Below, one piece after another: positions 9,260 to 20,464 of a stretch of 64,000 nucleotides of DNA. The DNA comes from Aquila chrysaetos chrysaetos (taxonomy: Eukaryota > Chordata > Aves > Accipitriformes > Accipitridae). Below the pieces are notes generated by a model. It did no database searches. It was not told the DNA's origin and saw only the letters and a program-made list of their open reading frames with translations. The position numbers were made by a program, and so were the translations under genes. The DNA lies in assembly GCF_900496995.4 (NCBI RefSeq), contig NC_044005.1:26789363-26853362 (forward strand). Reading direction: 5' to 3'. The stretch's first letter is position 1. Each line of letters begins with the position of its first letter.

Positions 9260-12200
9260 AAATGATACATGCATAACTGCATGATCTAAGGGGTATAAGG
9301 ACACTTGATGTCTCCACCAGTGGAGGGATGCTGGAAAGGAAGGAGAAGGGATATAAGGATCTACATTTGCATTTAGAAGATAAACAGCAGCATACAGAGG
9401 GGCAATGTCTATAAGACACAAATGCTGGTAAGAGGGATTCTTCTCCTGTTCTCTATTATAAAGTGGGAAGCTTCCACACTGGAGCAAATCTAGATTGCCA
9501 TCATACTCAAACCCCTCTCCGTGGCTGTGAAGAACACCACAGCCTTGCCTGGTTATCTTAATGTAACACTTTACAAAAAAAAATTTGTAGTGTTGAAACA
9601 TGCAAAAGGCACTTTATAATCATTAAGGAGGAAGACACAGTCCTCAGCCCAAGGAACTTGTGGTTTGACTCCTGTTACTAGTGTAGTGATGTGCTGGGCT
9701 TAGGCTGTAGCTTCAACATAAGCTGCAGAACTAGTCCTTGCCTCCAGGCAGAAGGAGGCATATTGGTATCTCTCAATTACTCCTAGTATATAGGAACATC
9801 AGGGCAACCTCAGTGAATTTTGAGCAGAGGTTTATCCACAGACTGAGTGCTTCATCTGGGACAGCCACATAATAAAACCAGAGCTGGCAGTGACAGATGC
9901 ACTGCTTTGCATTTGCTGGTGATATGCTGGGGCCCCTACCATCACCTGTACAACACAGAGCATCACAGGCTGAGGGCCACCTGAAAGCTCTTCCAGGGCT
10001 GCTCACAGAGTAAGTGTGGTCCAGCTTCTGCATTTCATGTCACACCTTGTCTGTAAGAGAAGACACAGCCACATGCAGGGTGCCACCCTCATGTGCTCAG
10101 GGCTAGCCTGGAACTATGGCTTTTCTCAGCACGTGTGCTTTTTCTTTTCCAAGCATACATGGTGGGATGGGGAGGAAGCAGTGGGTTTTCCCAACTTTTC
10201 CTCCAAGCAGCAAAGTCTCCAAAACAGCAAGATGTAGAGGTACAACTGAAGAGAGCAACTCCTTGTTTTGCTATTTCACACTCTCCACAAGCAGTTCACT
10301 GGGCTCCTGTCCTGAGGCTGCCCCCCGTGCCATGGTGTGCATGTTACAGGACAGTGTAGGTAGCAAAGATGGGAATAAGGGGGCTGCATCTCCCAGCTCT
10401 GCCAGCTCTCCATTTCACAGCTTTGATTCCTCAACTATGGGATCAGTGCAGGCTTCTGGCATTGCTTTCTGCAAGTCAGACAGAGAAAAACAATATCGTT
10501 AGGTTCCTGGGTGGCTAGACCCAGGCTTCAGAGAGACCAGCTGGACAGAGGCTGGCTAATTCGCAGCTCCCTGCTAGTATGCAGAAATGCCCAAAGAAGA
10601 ATCACCATCCTCAGAGTGCACCTGGTTCTCTCCTCCTTCTCCAGACCCTTCTACTGCCCAGACAAGGGGCACCAGGGCAGCAGGGCAGAGTAAGGGTCCC
10701 ACTTCCCTTAAGCTACTTGCTGTAGTCCTCAGACCACAGTTACTTCACAGAAGCTGTACAGACCCAGGTATCAGGCCCACAGCCAGGTCACTGAAGACAT
10801 TTCACTGTGACACAAGATCAGCCTCGAAGCAGTGAAGCTGCAGGGCCAGTTCCATGGGCAAGGGAAGGAACTAGGAACTCCTCCTTCATGCCGTGGGGCA
10901 ACATAGCGTCTGTGCAAGCACCAGAGAGAACCTGCATCCTGTGCACCCTCAGGAGGTTCAGCACAGCAACTAGCTCCTCTCTGTCCTTACTCTGGCATGT
11001 CTGAGGGCCTCTTCAACTCCCAGACAGATTGCTGGTTCTGCTCATCTTGAAGTCTTTTCATCCCCACCCCCCATTCAGGGCTGGCACCCTCCACCCCACT
11101 TCTTCCCCATCCCCAGCTTGGACTTATGGCTGGGATAATTCTACAAAGTGGTACAGATAAGGCCTTCTTCAACGTTCATTACTCATATCTTAAAAAGCCA
11201 TAAGAAATAAGAGGCAAACATACACAATTTTTTTTCTGCATAAATCCTACAGAGGAATTCCGATTACTTGAACCCTCCCTACAATTTCATCCCTTAAGGT
11301 GGGGGGACCTGTAGAGTCATTTCCCTGAGGAAAAGCAAGGACAAGCAAGACTGCTGCCCAATTACCACCCCATCCTGGGCTACATGAAACAGCCAAACTT
11401 TTGCAATTCCAGTTCAGCCTTCCTGGGTGGAGCTTGATGAGCTCCTCTGCTGAGCCTTTCTGGGGTGTGTTAGGATTAAACCAGAGATGACAACTTCTTC
11501 CAGGGGATTTCAGATACCTCTCTTCAAGTTCTGACTCTGCTTACAGTGAGACACCCCAGCTGTCACTGATTCAGAAGGCAGCATGCAGACTTGTAAAGGT
11601 AAATGTGGAGTCTCCCACAGTCTGGGCTCTGAGTTAACTCACTGTGGGGCAAGACTGACATCTGAGGCAGGAGTCAGAGGTGCACAGGGAAGAGGTTCAC
11701 ATTCCCAGTGCAGTTCAAGAGGAGTCCAGGCAGCATGGAAGCAAGATATACGAAACAGTTTCATTTTGAGTAACCTCTTAACACAAACTGCAGGTGAACA
11801 GGTTTTATAGAGGTCAGCAGCAATGCCCCAAAGCAGAGGAGTGAGATCAGGAAAGCTTCAAAGACATGCCTGGAAACAAAAGCCAGGTAGTGCAGAGGGA
11901 ACTGCTACCAGCAGGAGGGGTAGGGGGATGCATGAAGTTAGTGCCAGAGGCAGGTGGAGTAAGGGGAAAGCTGCATTTAGGTTTGGAAAACCCCACCTGC
12001 ACTCTGGCAACTCTGAACAGGTTCCCCAAGCACCGCTGGGGTCTGAACACCACTCACCTGCTGTGGAGCTACAGGAACAGAGGTTTAGGAGATCAGCCAG
12101 CCTGCAGGGCTCCACCACCTTGGGAAAGGAAGGCTGCTCTCACAGCTGGGAGTCACAGTACTGGAAAAGGGCACGCAGATGGCCTGCCCATAGCTTTGGG

Positions 12201-14300
12201 ATAGGAGAAGGCTGCCTGCCACACAGTAACCACAGAAATGGAGCTGGGAAGTTTGGAAAGCAGGGGATGGGGCACACACCGTTTGTACCTACTACACAAA
12301 ATTCCAGCAGTTTTTTTTTTTTATTGGCAGTATTTCACTGGAGAGTAAGCATGCTGCAGCTTGCAAGGACTCCAGTAAGCTACCAAGGGTGGATGCTTGC
12401 CCTAATGCCTTAAGCCAGCCTCTGACTCAACACTGGCCTTGGGAGGAAAAAGCAACATGCTTTGGGGTATTCCACTGAGATCCATCAGACGCATCTTTGC
12501 ATCCAGGCAAACATACAACCAGTGAAAAAAGGTACTTGGCCCTGATCGAGTCCTGACTTATCCACGACACGGTTTGAGGACACAGCAGAACTTCAGTCCT
12601 GTTTTAAATAAATCCCTTGCTGTGGCTAGAGCAGGTCACTGGTCATCCAAAATCACCCACTCATCAGTGCTCAGCCCTGCTGGTAGCATAACACTCCAGA
12701 CAAAAGTTTTTAATTTTATTACAATTCCAAAACCAGGATAAAGTCTGAAAACACTTTACTCCCTACTCTGCTATCAAGAATGGGTTCTTCACACACACAC
12801 ACAAAAATTCAATTTATCTACCACTACATAAGACTGGCACAAAGTAGTCTCAAGCGCCCTGAACACACATTAATCAAACTTGCAAGTTTCAAAGAGGGCC
12901 AGCAAAGCCCATTTTGAACAAAGACAGTCCTGCCATTTTGGAATCCTGCACTCTATATGATAGCTGCTTTCTTAAAAACCCCTACAAGCTTAAAAGTATT
13001 TCCAAAGAAATGTTGCCTAAGACTTTTCTTGAGCAATTCACTCCTGAGTCAAAACAAACCATGTAAAAATCAGCAAAGATGCTTATTTCATAATGCAAAG
13101 AAACAATATAGGAAGGTTTGCATGGATGCTGGAAACCAGGAGCAATGAGCACAGGCTGTACACAGCGTATACATGAGTATAATGTGTATGCTGAATCAAC
13201 TGACACTACTATGAAACCTTAAGGCACAATGTTGGAATGGCTTCAGATGCACTTACAACAAAGGCAGACCACAAAGAGACTCATTATCATGTAAAATGGG
13301 CATTTGATCCAAGCGTCCTGAGGTACAGAAAGCTAACCCTGCTGGCACTCTGGGAACTGAGGCAGAGAGAAGTGGGAGGATTGTTGAAACCACACCACAG
13401 CTTTATTAATAGAGGACAAGGTGTCCACAATGCCATTAGGCTAATTTAGTTCCCACTACAAGTTCTACTAATTGCAACATCTGTTTAATTATAACCATAA
13501 GCAGATAAGGGCACTGACAGAAGACAAACTGCTTCTGAACACAAGGCAGGTCCTGCAGGAAGAAGGGAAAACATCCTGCAGTGTGGACACAGTGGCCAAA
13601 AGCTCCAACAGGTGGCTGTTGAGAGGCTGTGATTCCTGGGCAGAGAGTCAAGGCTGATAAACACTGACTCTCGTAACTGAAACTATGGCTTTAGACATTG
13701 CTCTTCTTCCTACAAAGTCAACAGCTCAGCCAGATTCTAGGCTTTCCATTTCATCACCAGAAGCCACTACTAGGTGAAAATGGAAAATCTTTCCCCATGA
13801 AAATCAGCATGTAGGTTTTTTCCCATGGGTGTTCCTTAATACACTGGGAAATCGGGCTGTTCCACAGTCCTACTCTGCACCAAAGCCACTCAACAGCTGA
13901 ACATCCTGCTAAAGGTTTTGACAGTTTTCCATCAGATCACCTCTATTTCTTCACCAGGAAGAATCACACCTTGTTAGGCCAATACTCTGGATGATGGGCC
14001 CCCAGAGAAAACAATAAGCCAGCTGCCTACCTCCACCATGGGACTGCACCTCCATTGGGTCAAGACAGGGGAAGACCCACTGTCATCAAAAGGGCTATAC
14101 AGCCAATAGTGTTTCAGTGGGAAGTGTGAGGCCTGCACAGCTCCACAGCTCTGCATCCTCTGGTAGCTCACATGTGACTCAGTGTCAAGTCTTCTCCATG
14201 CAAGTCTTCTCCAGCCATAGAATCCCAGAATTGTTTAGGTTGGAAAAGACCTTTAAGATCATCGAGTCCAACTGTTAACCTAGCACTGCCAAGTCCACCA

Positions 14301-14998
14301 CTAAACCATGTCCCTAAGCACCACATCTACACATCCTTTAAACACCTCCAGGGATGGTGACTCAACCACTTCCCTGGCCAGCCTGTTCCAATGCTTGACA
14401 ACCCTTTCAGTGAAGAAATTTTTCCTAATACCCAATCTAAACCTCCCCTGGCACAACTTGAGGCCATTTTCTCTCATCCTGTTGCTTTTTACTTGGGAGA
14501 AGAGACCAACACCCACCTCGCTACAACCTCCTTTCAGGTAGTTGTAGAGAGCGATAAGGTCTCCCCTCAGCCTTCTCTTCTCCAGACTAAACAACCCCAG
14601 TTCCCTCAGCTGCTCCTCATAAGACTTGTGCTCTAGACCCTTCACCAGCTCTGTTGCTCTTCTTTGGACACGCTCCGGCACCTCAATGTCTTTCTTGTAG
14701 TGAGAGGCCCAAAACTGAACACAGTATTTGAGGTGCAGCCTCACCAGTGCTGAGTATGGGGGGATGATCACCTCCCTGCTCCTGCTGGCCACACTATTTC
14801 TGATGGAGGCCAGGATGTTGTTGGCCTTCTTGCCACCTGGGCACACTGCTGGCTCACATTCAGCCAGCTGTCAACCAGCACCCCCAGGTCTTTTTCCGCC
14901 GGGCAGCTTTCCAGCCACTCTTCCCCAAGCCTGTAGCGCTGCATGGGGTTGTTGTGACCCGAGTGCAGGACCCGGCACAGAGCCTTGTTGAACCTCAT
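14301..14998 (-). pseudogene. CR1 ORF2, C-terminal region (frame-shifted)
   Basis: Two overlapping frames carry the typical CR1 region after the RT. The first (14768-14998) contains [14 protein letters not shown] and [15 protein letters not shown]. The second (14301-14846) contains [32 protein letters not shown] and [17 protein letters not shown]. The frame changes between them at about 14770-14846, so the copy is broken. It belongs to the CR1 element at 14216-17770. Confidence 0.9.
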
Positions 14999-15016
14999 AC
15001 AATTGTCCCCAGCCCA

Positions 15017-15952
15017 TCAATCCAGCCTGTCCAGATCCCTCTGTAGAGCCTTCCTACCCTCAAGCAGACCAACGCTCCCACCCAACTTGGTGTCATCTGC
15101 AAACTTACTGAGGGTGCACTCGATCCCCTCATTCAGATCATTGATAAAGATATTAAGCAGAACTGGCCCCAAAACTGAGCCCTGGGGAACACCACTTGTG
15201 ACCGGCCACCAACTGGATTTAACTCCATTCACCACAACTCTTTGGGCCCAGCCATCCAGGCAGTTTTTTACCCAGCGAAGAGGATACCCAACCAAGCCAT
15301 GAGCAGCCAACTTCTCCAGGAGAATGCTGTGGAAGATGGTGTCAAAGGCTTTACTAAAGTCTAGGTAGACAGCATCCACAGCCTTTCCCTCATCCACTAA
15401 GCAGATCACCTTGTCATAGAAGATCAGCTTAGTCAAGCAGGACTTGCCTTCCATAAACCAATGCTGGCTGGGCCTGATAACCTGGTTGTCCTGTACGTGC
15501 CGTGTGATGGCACTCAAGACAATCTGCTCCATAACCTTCCCCGGCACCAAGGTCAGACTGACAGGCCTGTAGTTCCCTGGATCCTCCTTCCAGCCCTTCT
15601 TGTAGGTGGGCGTCACATTTGCTAACCTCCAGTCAACTGGGACCTCCCTGGTTAGCCAGGACTGCTGATAAATGATGGAAAGTGGCTTGGTGAGCACTTC
15701 CGCCAATTCCCTCAGTACCCTTGGGTGGATCCCATCCGGCCCCATAGACTTGTGTGTGTCTAAACAGTGTAGCAGGTTGCTAACCATTTTCCCTTGCATT
15801 ATGGGGCCTTCATTCTGCTCCCCACCCCTGTCTTCCAGCTCAGGGGGCTGGGTTCCCAGAGAACAATTTGTCTTACTGTTAAAGATTGAGGCAAAGGCAG
15901 CATTAAGTACCTCAGCCTGCTCCTCATCCTTTATCACTGTTTCCCCCCACAT
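15017..15952 (-). pseudogene. CR1 ORF2 reverse transcriptase domain
   Basis: An open frame of 311 codons has the RT blocks in order: [46 protein letters not shown] and FADDTKLGG, whose FADD is the catalytic box (YADD in most LINEs). The domain is in one frame, but the flanking ORF2 parts lie in other frames or contain stops, so no complete ORF2 survives. Confidence 0.95.
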
Positions 15953-16442
15953 CCAATCAAGGATGGATATTCTCCTTAGCCCTCCTTTTGTTGCTGATAT
16001 ATTTACAGAAACGTTATTTGTTGTCTTTTACGGCAGTAGCCAGACTAAGTTCTAGCTGGGCTTTGGCCCTTCTAATTTTCTCCCTGTGTAACTTCACAAC
16101 ATACTTGTAGTCCTCTTGAGTTGCCTGCCCCTTCTTCCAAAGGTGATAAACTCTCAGGTGTTTTTTTTTTCCCCTGAGTTCCAGCCAAAGCTCTCTGTTC
16201 AGCTAGGCAAGCCTTCTTCCCCACCGGCTCGTCTTTCAGCACATGGGGATGGCCTGCTCCTGCACCTTTAAGATTTCCTTCCTGAAGAATGTCCAGCCTT
16301 CCTGGACTCCTTTGCCCTTCAGGACTGCCTCCCAAGGGACTCTGTCAATCAGTTTCCTAAACAGGCCAAAGTCTGCCCTCCAGAAGTCCAAGCTGGCAGT
16401 TCTGCTGATCCCCCTCCTTACTTCTCCAAGAATCGAAAACTC
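15953..16442 (-). pseudogene. CR1 ORF2, degraded linker between endonuclease and RT
   Basis: The reading frame is broken by several stops and shifts, but fragments resemble the CR1 segment between endonuclease and RT (for example WEAVLKGKG, EGWTFFRKEILKVQEQA and LNRELWLELR). It connects the two better-preserved blocks. Confidence 0.75.
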
Positions 16443-17271
16443 TCATTTTGTGATCGCTATGCCCAAGACAGCCCCAACCATCACATCACCCACAAGTCCT
16501 TCTCTGTTAGTGAACAACAGGTCCAGCGGGGTGCCTTCCCTAGTTGGCTCACTCACCAGCTGTGTCAGGAAGTTATCTTCAACACACTCCAGGAACCTCC
16601 TAGAGTGTTTCCTCTCTGCTGTATTGTATTTCCAGCAGACATCTAATAAGTTAAGTCCCCCACAAGAACAAGGGCTAGCGATTGTGAGACTTCTCCGAGC
16701 TGCTTGTAGAATATTTTGTCTGCCTCTTCGTCCTGGTTGCATGGTCTATAACAGACTCCCACCATGATACCCGCCTTGTTGGCCTTCCCCCTGATTCTTA
16801 CCCATAAACACTCAACCCTATCGTCACCATCATTAAGCTCTAGACAGTCAAAACACTCCCTAACATACAGGGCTACCCACTGCCTCTCCTTCCTTGCCTT
16901 TGCCTATCCCTTCTGAAGAGTTTATAGCCATCCATTGCAGCACTCCAGCTGTGCAAGTCATCCCACCATGTTTCCGTGATGGCAACTATATCACAGATTT
17001 CCTGCTGCACAATGGCTTCCAGCTCCTCCTGTTTGTTGCCCATGCTGTGTGCATTGGTGTAGACACACTTCAGTTGGGCTATTGATCCTGCCACCTTTTG
17101 AGGATGAGAAGCCCCAATTCCTACGTGACCATTCTCAGGTGCTTGCGTGGTTTCTAACACATCCATAACCCTTGTGTCTTTGCTGCCACATGGATCTCCA
17201 TCCCCTACCTCCACTGAGCTGGCAGACCAAAGGACCTCGCTAACACACAGTCTCAAACACTGGCGTGTCAC
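16443..17271 (-). pseudogene. CR1 ORF2 apurinic-like endonuclease domain, frame-shifted
   Basis: The N-terminal half (16873-17271) contains CVYTNAHSMGNKQEELEAIV, DIVAITETWWDD and DGYKLFRRDR. The C-terminal half (16443-16742) contains LLDVCWKYNTAERKHSRRFL and PLDLLFTNREGLVGDV. The halves are in different frames with a broken stretch between 16743 and 16872. These are the TET and ..LDLLFTN blocks of the LINE endonuclease/exonuclease/phosphatase fold. Confidence 0.92.
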
Positions 17272-17458
17272 CCCCAGGCTTATCTCTAGCGAGCCTGGTT
17301 TTATACCTTTCCCCCTTCAAATCTAGTTTAAAGCTCTTTCAATGAGCCCTGCTAACTCCTGTGCGAAGATCCTTTTCCCCCTTTGAGACAGGTGTACCCA
17401 ATCTGTTGCCAGCAGGCCTGGTGTCATGTAAACCACACACGATCAAAAACCCCAAATT

Positions 17459-17764
17459 TTACCAGTGACACCAGGCTTGGAGCCAGGTATTGATCTGCTG
17501 GGTTGTTGCAACTTCATCGCTGCCTACCTGAAAAATCAATAATGGATAATAATCTGAGGGCCATACCAGGGTAGGAAGCTTTCTCTTCACATCTTTAGCC
17601 AGGGCCCCAGGCAGGCAGCAGACTTTCCTAAGTGGGTCCAGTCTGCATATTGGGCCTTCTGTTCCCTTCAGAAGGGAGTCTCCTATGACAATGACATGTC
17701 TTTTTTTCTTTATGGAAGCAGTTTTGACACAGGGCATATACAGCAACATGCCTGGGCCTAACAT
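17459..17764 (-). pseudogene. CR1 ORF1 fragment with SGNH/GDSL esterase-like motif
   Basis: The fragment contains KKKRHVIVIGDSLLKGTEGP, CCLPGALAKDVKRKLP and YYPLLIFQVGSDEVATT. This is the GDS..L nucleophile block and a block resembling GTND (here GSDE) of the SGNH-hydrolase-like domain known in CR1 ORF1. The more N-terminal part of ORF1 is missing, so the insertion was 5'-truncated near 17770. Confidence 0.8.
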
Positions 17765-17770
17765 TGTCTA

Positions 17771-20240
17771 TTTTGCAACTGGGATGTCAGTGGTAACACT
17801 GGCAATTGTACCAAGCTAGGTCTGCTAACAAAGGTGATGACATAAACTTCAGCCATCAAAAACGTACCAGTATACCCCAAGTAGGCTTGCCCAGCTCATG
17901 CAGCTACAGCTTCTCAACTACTTGGTCCCAAACCAACACCACACATGTACCTTGCTAAAATTGCCACAGACTGCAGCATGGAGACAGCTTCAGAAGCACT
18001 CAGCCTGGAGTCAAATCTTTCCCTGCCCATGGGACTCTTCCCCACACTTGCATCAAAGCACGGCAGCTTCACACTCCCTGTAGCACACACTCTAATCTTA
18101 GCAGGATTAAGGCTGTTTTTCCCAACAGACTCACTCTGCTTTTGCCCGTTAGTCCTGTTGGCTGTGGCACTAAGTGATACACACACTTGATGAACACCTT
18201 GAAAAGCAAAGGGTAGCGTGGTTAACTTGGTTAACTTGGCAGATCAGCCAGTCAGTATGAAGCAGAGGACAGCGAGTTATAATACAGCATTACACCCCGA
18301 GCAACAGCTGAGAAAATGCCAAGTGCCATTGAGATTCACAGATCAGCAAGCACAGAGCTTTACAATTTTCAGGCATTCTTATACCAAAAGGCACCAACCC
18401 AATGACTCTGTTATTGCTAGATGTTTTTAAACTTTCTTCTTGAAGTTGGCCATGCGCCCTGGCTGTGATCAAAGCCAACTCTTCTACAGGGCTTCTCATA
18501 TCACTTCCAGCCAAGAATCTGGACTGTAAAAGTAATGTCAGAGAAGAGTCTCCAAATGCCTGCACCTCCGCTCCCCGATAACTTACTGACAATTCAGTTC
18601 TCCATCTGCTCCAGCACCAGACTTTGCCTTGCTGCACCTAGTTGAATCCCTGTGCCCCTATCCGATATGAGTCTAGTGGGATCTCCACTCTGTTCTTGAA
18701 AGCTGTCATGTCTTTCCTCTCAGACTTTTCCCTCTCCTTTCTGACCCAAGAAGGCCAGAAAGATTCTCGGTATGCTACGGCCATTGCTGTCACCCCAGAA
18801 GTGCCATTGGCTTGGTGCCTGTGCCACCCATTAGTGTTCAGAGAAGCAGATTAGGGCGACTCTCCTACCTTTGTGTATGAGCTAGTGAGCAGGAATGGGA
18901 ATTGATGGGGTTAGGATTACAAAGTACAGTCCCGTAATCCGTGATCTGATTGCTGCCTTGGAGTCTCTGTAACAACAGCCACAAGTCACCATCCCAGAAA
19001 AGATGGAGGCAAGTAGGGAGGGAAATGAAAGGTGAGGGAAATAAAAAAAAAAAAAAGAGGAACAGAAAAAGGAAAAAAACAGTAAAATCACCCAAGCATG
19101 TGTAAGGCAGCTGTGCCATGTAGAAAAGCTCCAGTACCTGACTCCATCAGAGCTCTCCATAAAGGCAGCACAAAATGCCAAAGCCCAGCTGGCTGCTCCC
19201 CTGACTGAGGCATCCATGTTAGCGCAGAACACCAGGTTCAGCCCACCTTCAGTTGCTTGAGCACCTGGGGTTGTTTGTTAAGCTTGAGAAGTACCCAGGT
19301 GAGCTCAGCCATGTGGAGGCCACATTTGGGCGTGTAGTGGGGTGTCTGTCATGACTTCTTCCAAGCACAACTCCTCAGAGGGAAGGAGCTGCCAGTGAAG
19401 TTTTTGACTGACTGCGACCTATTACCTCACACACATACCTCTGGTTCTTTCTGCAGGCAGTTCTGGAGGCTTTTAGTATTATAGAAATGACACCTATACC
19501 ACCTTTACTCTGGTCTCAACACCCTCCGCCCTCCAGCAGCAAGCTCTTACAATTGTATTTATACTAAAAAGACTTATACTAAAAATGGCTTAAGCAAAAG
19601 TGTACAATTCATCTGGTGAAAGAAGTGTCTGACAAAGGGAAAGGACCTTACTGCTACTAGGCATCATGTTCACTGCCAAACGACCTTGATATTTCCTGGG
19701 CCTTCTACACGTGTGTTATGAATTAACTCACAGTGCCACCAGCACCTCTCATTACAACCCTGCCGCCTCAGGGCTTGCAGAGGATGGATTGGCCTTGCAA
19801 TTTATCTTCTGCCTTTGACTTCAGCACTGTTAATCGAGGGATACAAGCAGTTTGGTGTATATCAAAACAGACTGGTCTTTACCCCAGCTCAGCTTAGCTA
19901 AGTGTGTTCCAGTTAGCCCCATTCACACCAGGATTTTGGGAGAGCAGTTGTCTTCTAGCTTGGTCCCAAACACCATGATGCTCACCACTGCTAAAATCAG
20001 CCAAAGTTGTAAGCCTCAGAGCAGAAAAAAAGCAGGAATTCTTTTTAAGTTATGACAAGTGCGGGGGGGGACTCCTTTACCCAAACTAGATAACATTGTA
20101 CAGCCTTTCCCCTGCCATCTAGTCTAGAATTGTATGTGCAAGAACTACTCAAGGCAGCATCAATTCCCTTTACTTATCCTACCCTCTGCATTTGTGCTCA
20201 GATAGTTCAGTAAAAATAAATAAAAAATAAAAATAAAAAA
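17771..20240. other. Intergenic DNA between the CR1 element and the FLVCR2 3' end
   Basis: About 2.5 kb with no recognised gene. It holds an A-run at about 19043-19057 and an A/T-rich (TAAAAA)-like stretch at 20213-20240. Confidence 0.7.
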
Positions 20241-20243
20241 GCA

Positions 20244-20416
20244 TATATTTTGTAATTGGAAATCCACCTTCCTGAGCAGCCAGTCGGAGCAGAGCTGCTT
20301 CTTGGACCTTCTGGCCTCTTTCCAGATCAGACTGGTTAGATTATCTGGAGGAAGGCAGCACTGTCTTCTGAAAAGACCTGACTTGAGCCAGCAGAAAACT
20401 CAGCTTATGCACTTTG
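20244..20416 (-). other. FLVCR2: FLVCR2 3' UTR (end uncertain)
   Basis: I found no canonical AATAAA on the minus strand within about 1.5 kb downstream of the stop. The first variant signal, AATATA, is at 20244-20249. The 3' end therefore may be about 20.2 kb or farther downstream. Confidence 0.4.
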
Positions 20417-20464
20417 CTAGTCATCGTCACTGACGGCTTCATGAACGTTGAGTGGACATCTCTG
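20417..20464 (-). CDS. FLVCR2: FLVCR2 coding exon 10 (stop codon; acceptor ambiguous)
   Basis: Taking the acceptor GATGTTAG|CAG gives [15 protein letters not shown] and a TAG stop at 20417-20419. Its end resembles the AVSED-type C-terminus of human FLVCR2. A tandem NAGNAG-like choice (TTAGCAG) could drop one Gln. An upstream acceptor (CCCTTCTAG, exon from 20472) is also phase-compatible and would give a different 43-residue tail ending at TAA 20341-20343. I prefer the conserved-looking tail. Confidence 0.65.
   Translation of the reverse strand, partial: QRCPLNVHEAVSDDD

Larger units (their letters stand above)
8461..14215. other. Intergenic DNA, 3' of ERG28
   Basis: No gene is recognised in about 5.8 kb. 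The stretch holds a (CA)9 tract at 8626-8643, a run of 21 C at 9239-9259, a short (CA)n near 12792-12804 and otherwise unremarkable sequence. The open frames here have no recognisable domain. Confidence 0.75.
14216..17770 (-). mobile_element. Long, 5'-truncated, decayed CR1 LINE retrotransposon
   Basis: The element runs on the minus strand. Its 3' end, near 14216, carries the CR1 hallmark ATTCTGGGATTCTATGG, after a tail containing GGTCTTTTCCAACCT. Going upstream come the C-terminal ORF2 region (14301-14998), reverse transcriptase (15017-15952), endonuclease parts (16443-17271) and an ORF1 fragment with a GDSL-type motif (17459-17764). About 3.55 kb of the usual 4-5 kb is present, so it is truncated within ORF1. 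Most CR1 copies keep only a few hundred bp of the 3' end, so this one is unusually long. ORF2 is split over all three frames and interrupted by stops, so it is not mobile. No target-site duplication is evident, as is usual for CR1. Confidence 0.95.

Noticed and set aside
14186-14213. Two 13-bp direct copies (CAAGTCTTCTCCA) beside the CR1 3' end, considered as a target-site duplication
   Set aside because: Both copies are on the same side of the element and no copy is found at the 5' end. CR1 usually makes no clear duplication.
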